Assembly (NCBI GenBank): GCA_019413925.1 | Contig: DXMY01000049.1 | Coordinates: forward strand, 55,419 to 119,418 | Length of the DNA stretch: 64,000 nt | Reading direction: 5' to 3' | DNA from: Collinsella sp. | Lineage (GTDB): Bacteria > Actinomycetota > Coriobacteriia > Coriobacteriales > Coriobacteriaceae | In this document: positions 62,572-64,000 of the stretch, in pieces | Layout: every line of letters starts with the position of its first letter | Numbering within the stretch: position 1 is the stretch's first letter | Program-made: the position numbers and the translations under genes | The notes under the pieces: generated by a model | The model's database searches: none | Told to the model about the DNA's origin: nothing | Seen by the model: the letters and a program-made list of their open reading frames with translations, nothing else

Positions 62572-63003
62572 TTATTCGATGGAGATCTTCGTAACGTTCT
62601 TCTTCTCGACGATCTTGGGAACCGTAACGGTCAGGATGCCGTCAGCGTACTTAGCCGAGAGGCCCTCGCTCGAAGCGTCCTTAAGATACACGCCACGCGT
62701 CGCGCTGTACGAGCTGAACTCCTTCTGCAGGAAGTTCTTGCCCTCGTTCTCCTCGTCTTCCTCGACATTCACGCTAATGGACAGACGGCCCTCGTTAAGC
62801 TCGACATCGATATCGTCCTTGGCGACGCCGGTCAGATAAGCCTTGACCTCATAGCCATCGCCCTTATCCTCAACGTCAACGGGGAACGCCTTAGAGGCAA
62901 TCGAGCTGTTCGCTAGGTCGCTCATATCATCAAACAGATCGAACAGCGAGCTTGCAGAGGGACGAACGCCAAAAACCGAACGATAAGGAACCATGCTTGC
63001 CAT
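62572..63003 (-). CDS. Hsp20/alpha-crystallin family small heat shock protein
   Basis: A 143-residue protein from the ATG at 63003 (GGAGTGG upstream). N-terminal MASMVPYRSVFGVRPSASSLFDLFDDM, the alpha-crystallin domain (FPVDVEDKGDGYEVKAYLTGVAKDDIDVELNEGRLSI, then GVYLKDASSEGLSAKYADGILTVTVPK), and an Ile-x-Ile type end (KISIE). ATP-independent holdase. TATATA boxes on the minus strand near 63068-63100 may be its promoter; TTGAGT/ACT elements around 63118-63132 vaguely resemble heat-shock repressor half-sites, without confidence. Confidence 0.93.
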   Translation of the reverse strand: MASMVPYRSVFGVRPSASSLFDLFDDMSDLANSSIASKAFPVDVEDKGDGYEVKAYLTGVAKDDIDVELNEGRLSISVNVEEDEENEGKNFLQKEFSSYSATRGVYLKDASSEGLSAKYADGILTVTVPKIVEKKNVTKISIE

Positions 63004-63280
63004 GTTTACCACTCCTTTATAGGACTGCCGAGTCATCCTCCAGGTGACTGGGACTTCTTTTGACGCTCTTATATATGCCCACCCAGTGCTCATATATACA
63101 TCGACTATAAAGTTTTTTGAGTCCAGTACTATAAGCATATCTAAGTGCGTATGACTCAGGTTTTAGGAAGGTTAAGGTTCTTTGAACCAGAGCTTAAATA
63201 CCGAGTATGTCCCCAGCTACAAATAACAAGGGGCTTACAATGAGCGCGTACACGTTGTTGGTAACGAGCTAAAGGGCATC

Positions 63281-63748
63281 ATGGACGACCAAAACCAGAA
63301 CAATATGTTTATGCCGACGCAGGGGGAAGATACTTCCACGCAGCCGCCACGGTTCCATCGCCCCCACATCTCGCAAGAGCCCATTAATGATCCGGAGCCC
63401 GAGTATGTGACGAGAAATCGATATCAAACGCTCGAGGATGCCCAAACGGGACGCAAACATATGGGCGTCGCCTCGGGAGACCCTGTATATCTGAAAGACG
63501 CACCATTATCTAAAAACAGCGCAGCTAGTGATGAGCCGATGAAAGCATCCGCCGCTCATCAACAAAGAGGTCCTCGACCAAAGCAAACCTTGACGCATTC
63601 GGCTCGCTATCTCGAAACGCCAAAACAGGGAAAATCAATCTTCGTTTCATCAAGTAAACGACGCAAACAGCATCGACTGACAATCCTGCTTTTGATTATT
63701 GTGGCCATAGCAGTTGCCCTTGTTATTCGTTTTATTTTCTTTAAGTAA
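63281..63748 (+). CDS. Hypothetical tail-anchored membrane protein
   Basis: A 155-residue protein, ATG at 63281 (AAAGGGC upstream). Polar, Pro/Gln/Arg-rich and probably unstructured to residue 125, then KRRKQHR and a single hydrophobic helix (LTILLLIIVAIAVALVIRFIFF) at the extreme C-terminus. No family recognised. The 277 bases upstream contain only AT-rich sequence and the hsp20 control region. Confidence 0.65.
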   Translation: MDDQNQNNMFMPTQGEDTSTQPPRFHRPHISQEPINDPEPEYVTRNRYQTLEDAQTGRKHMGVASGDPVYLKDAPLSKNSAASDEPMKASAAHQQRGPRPKQTLTHSARYLETPKQGKSIFVSSSKRRKQHRLTILLLIIVAIAVALVIRFIFFK

Positions 63749-63811
63749 AAGCTCAATACCAAAAAGAATTAAATCGTCTGGCGTAAATGAGTTATTTATG
63801 CCCCGCAAACG

Positions 63812-63844
63812 AAAAAAAGGGGGAGGCCGCGAGGCCTCCCCCTT
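63812..63844 (-). terminator. Rho-independent terminator of the rRNA operon
   Basis: AAGGGGGAGGCC (63817-63828) pairs perfectly with GGCCTCCCCCTT (63833-63844), GCGA loop; on the minus strand TTTTTTTC follows. Confidence 0.9.
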
Positions 63845-63878
63845 CTCCAGTTTCGGATGACGGCTCGGTGCCGTCCAC

Positions 63879-63998
63879 CGGTCAGCGGCGCCCTGGCCTC
63901 CCACGGGCTGACCCCGCAGTACTCTCGGCGCGATGGGGCTTAGCTTCCGGGTTCGGAACGGGACCGGGCGTGCCCCCCATGCTCTGGCCGCTGACCGG
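63879..63998 (-). rRNA. rrf: 5S ribosomal RNA
   Basis: About 120 bases on the minus strand: helix I CCGGTCAGCGG/CCGCTGACCGG, then GGGGGCACGCCCGGTCCCGTTCCGAACCCGGAAG (the CCGAAC loop) and AGCCCCATCGCGCCGAGAGTACTGCGGGGTCAGCCCGTGGGAGG. It is the distal end of an rRNA operon whose 23S gene must lie beyond the right edge. Confidence 0.95.
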
Positions 63999-64000
63999 TG

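Overview
The window looks like chromosomal DNA from a human-gut Coriobacteriia of the Collinsella type. This is inferred from roughly 60% GC, actinobacterial-style housekeeping genes, very large LPXTG-like adhesins and the gene neighbourhoods; no database was searched. Most genes lie on the minus strand, and the intergenic spaces are rich in hairpins and palindromes.

Layout. (1) 1-8840, minus: a six-gene surface operon led by a SipW-type signal peptidase. It is followed by two SipW-cognate (TasA/camelysin-like) proteins, an 1822-residue beta-helix/InlB-repeat protein, a third SipW-cognate protein and a sortase-type protein cut by the window edge. Upstream is an AT-rich leader with a run of nine C in a possible promoter spacer, then a 60-bp tandem repeat. 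(2) 9.5-14 kb: a flavodoxin-like protein and a heterodimeric ABC exporter. (3) 14.1-23.2 kb: a small coiled-coil surface protein frameshifted at a C6 tract, the SRP RNA, and a 2510-codon LRR/beta-helix/pilin-repeat adhesin with a C7 tract at its very start. (4) 23.5-30 kb: a TadA-glycerate kinase fusion, tRNA-Ser, TetR, LemA, IlvE, DedA and CysE. (5) 30.1-34.4 kb: a second heterodimeric ABC exporter behind a MarR regulator with a clear promoter and operator repeats. (6) 34.5-48.3 kb: small enzymes and regulators (nitroreductase, a degenerate sigma54-activator relative, YeiH, GntR, GlmS, LacI, HAD phosphatase, LarE, an AlbA/Schlafen-type regulator with a striking operator-like array, and a secreted nuclease). 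(7) 48.4-64 kb: an EF-G-like GTPase, an amino-acid ABC transporter, an RlmD-type RNA methyltransferase, a PHP phosphatase, an aminotransferase, the tilS-hpt-ftsH cluster, a WalJ-like hydrolase, Hsp20 and the 3' end of an rRNA operon (5S).

How it fits together. Housekeeping genes are interleaved with surface genes that look switchable: three homopolymer tracts sit in the promoter or leader of three separate surface loci. Two more patterns are not explained by ordinary annotation. One is a family of long nested palindromes (27-35 bp perfect arms unrelated between loci, similar interiors). The other is a set of GGGACAG-centred short palindromes, two of which supply the stop codon of the gene they follow.
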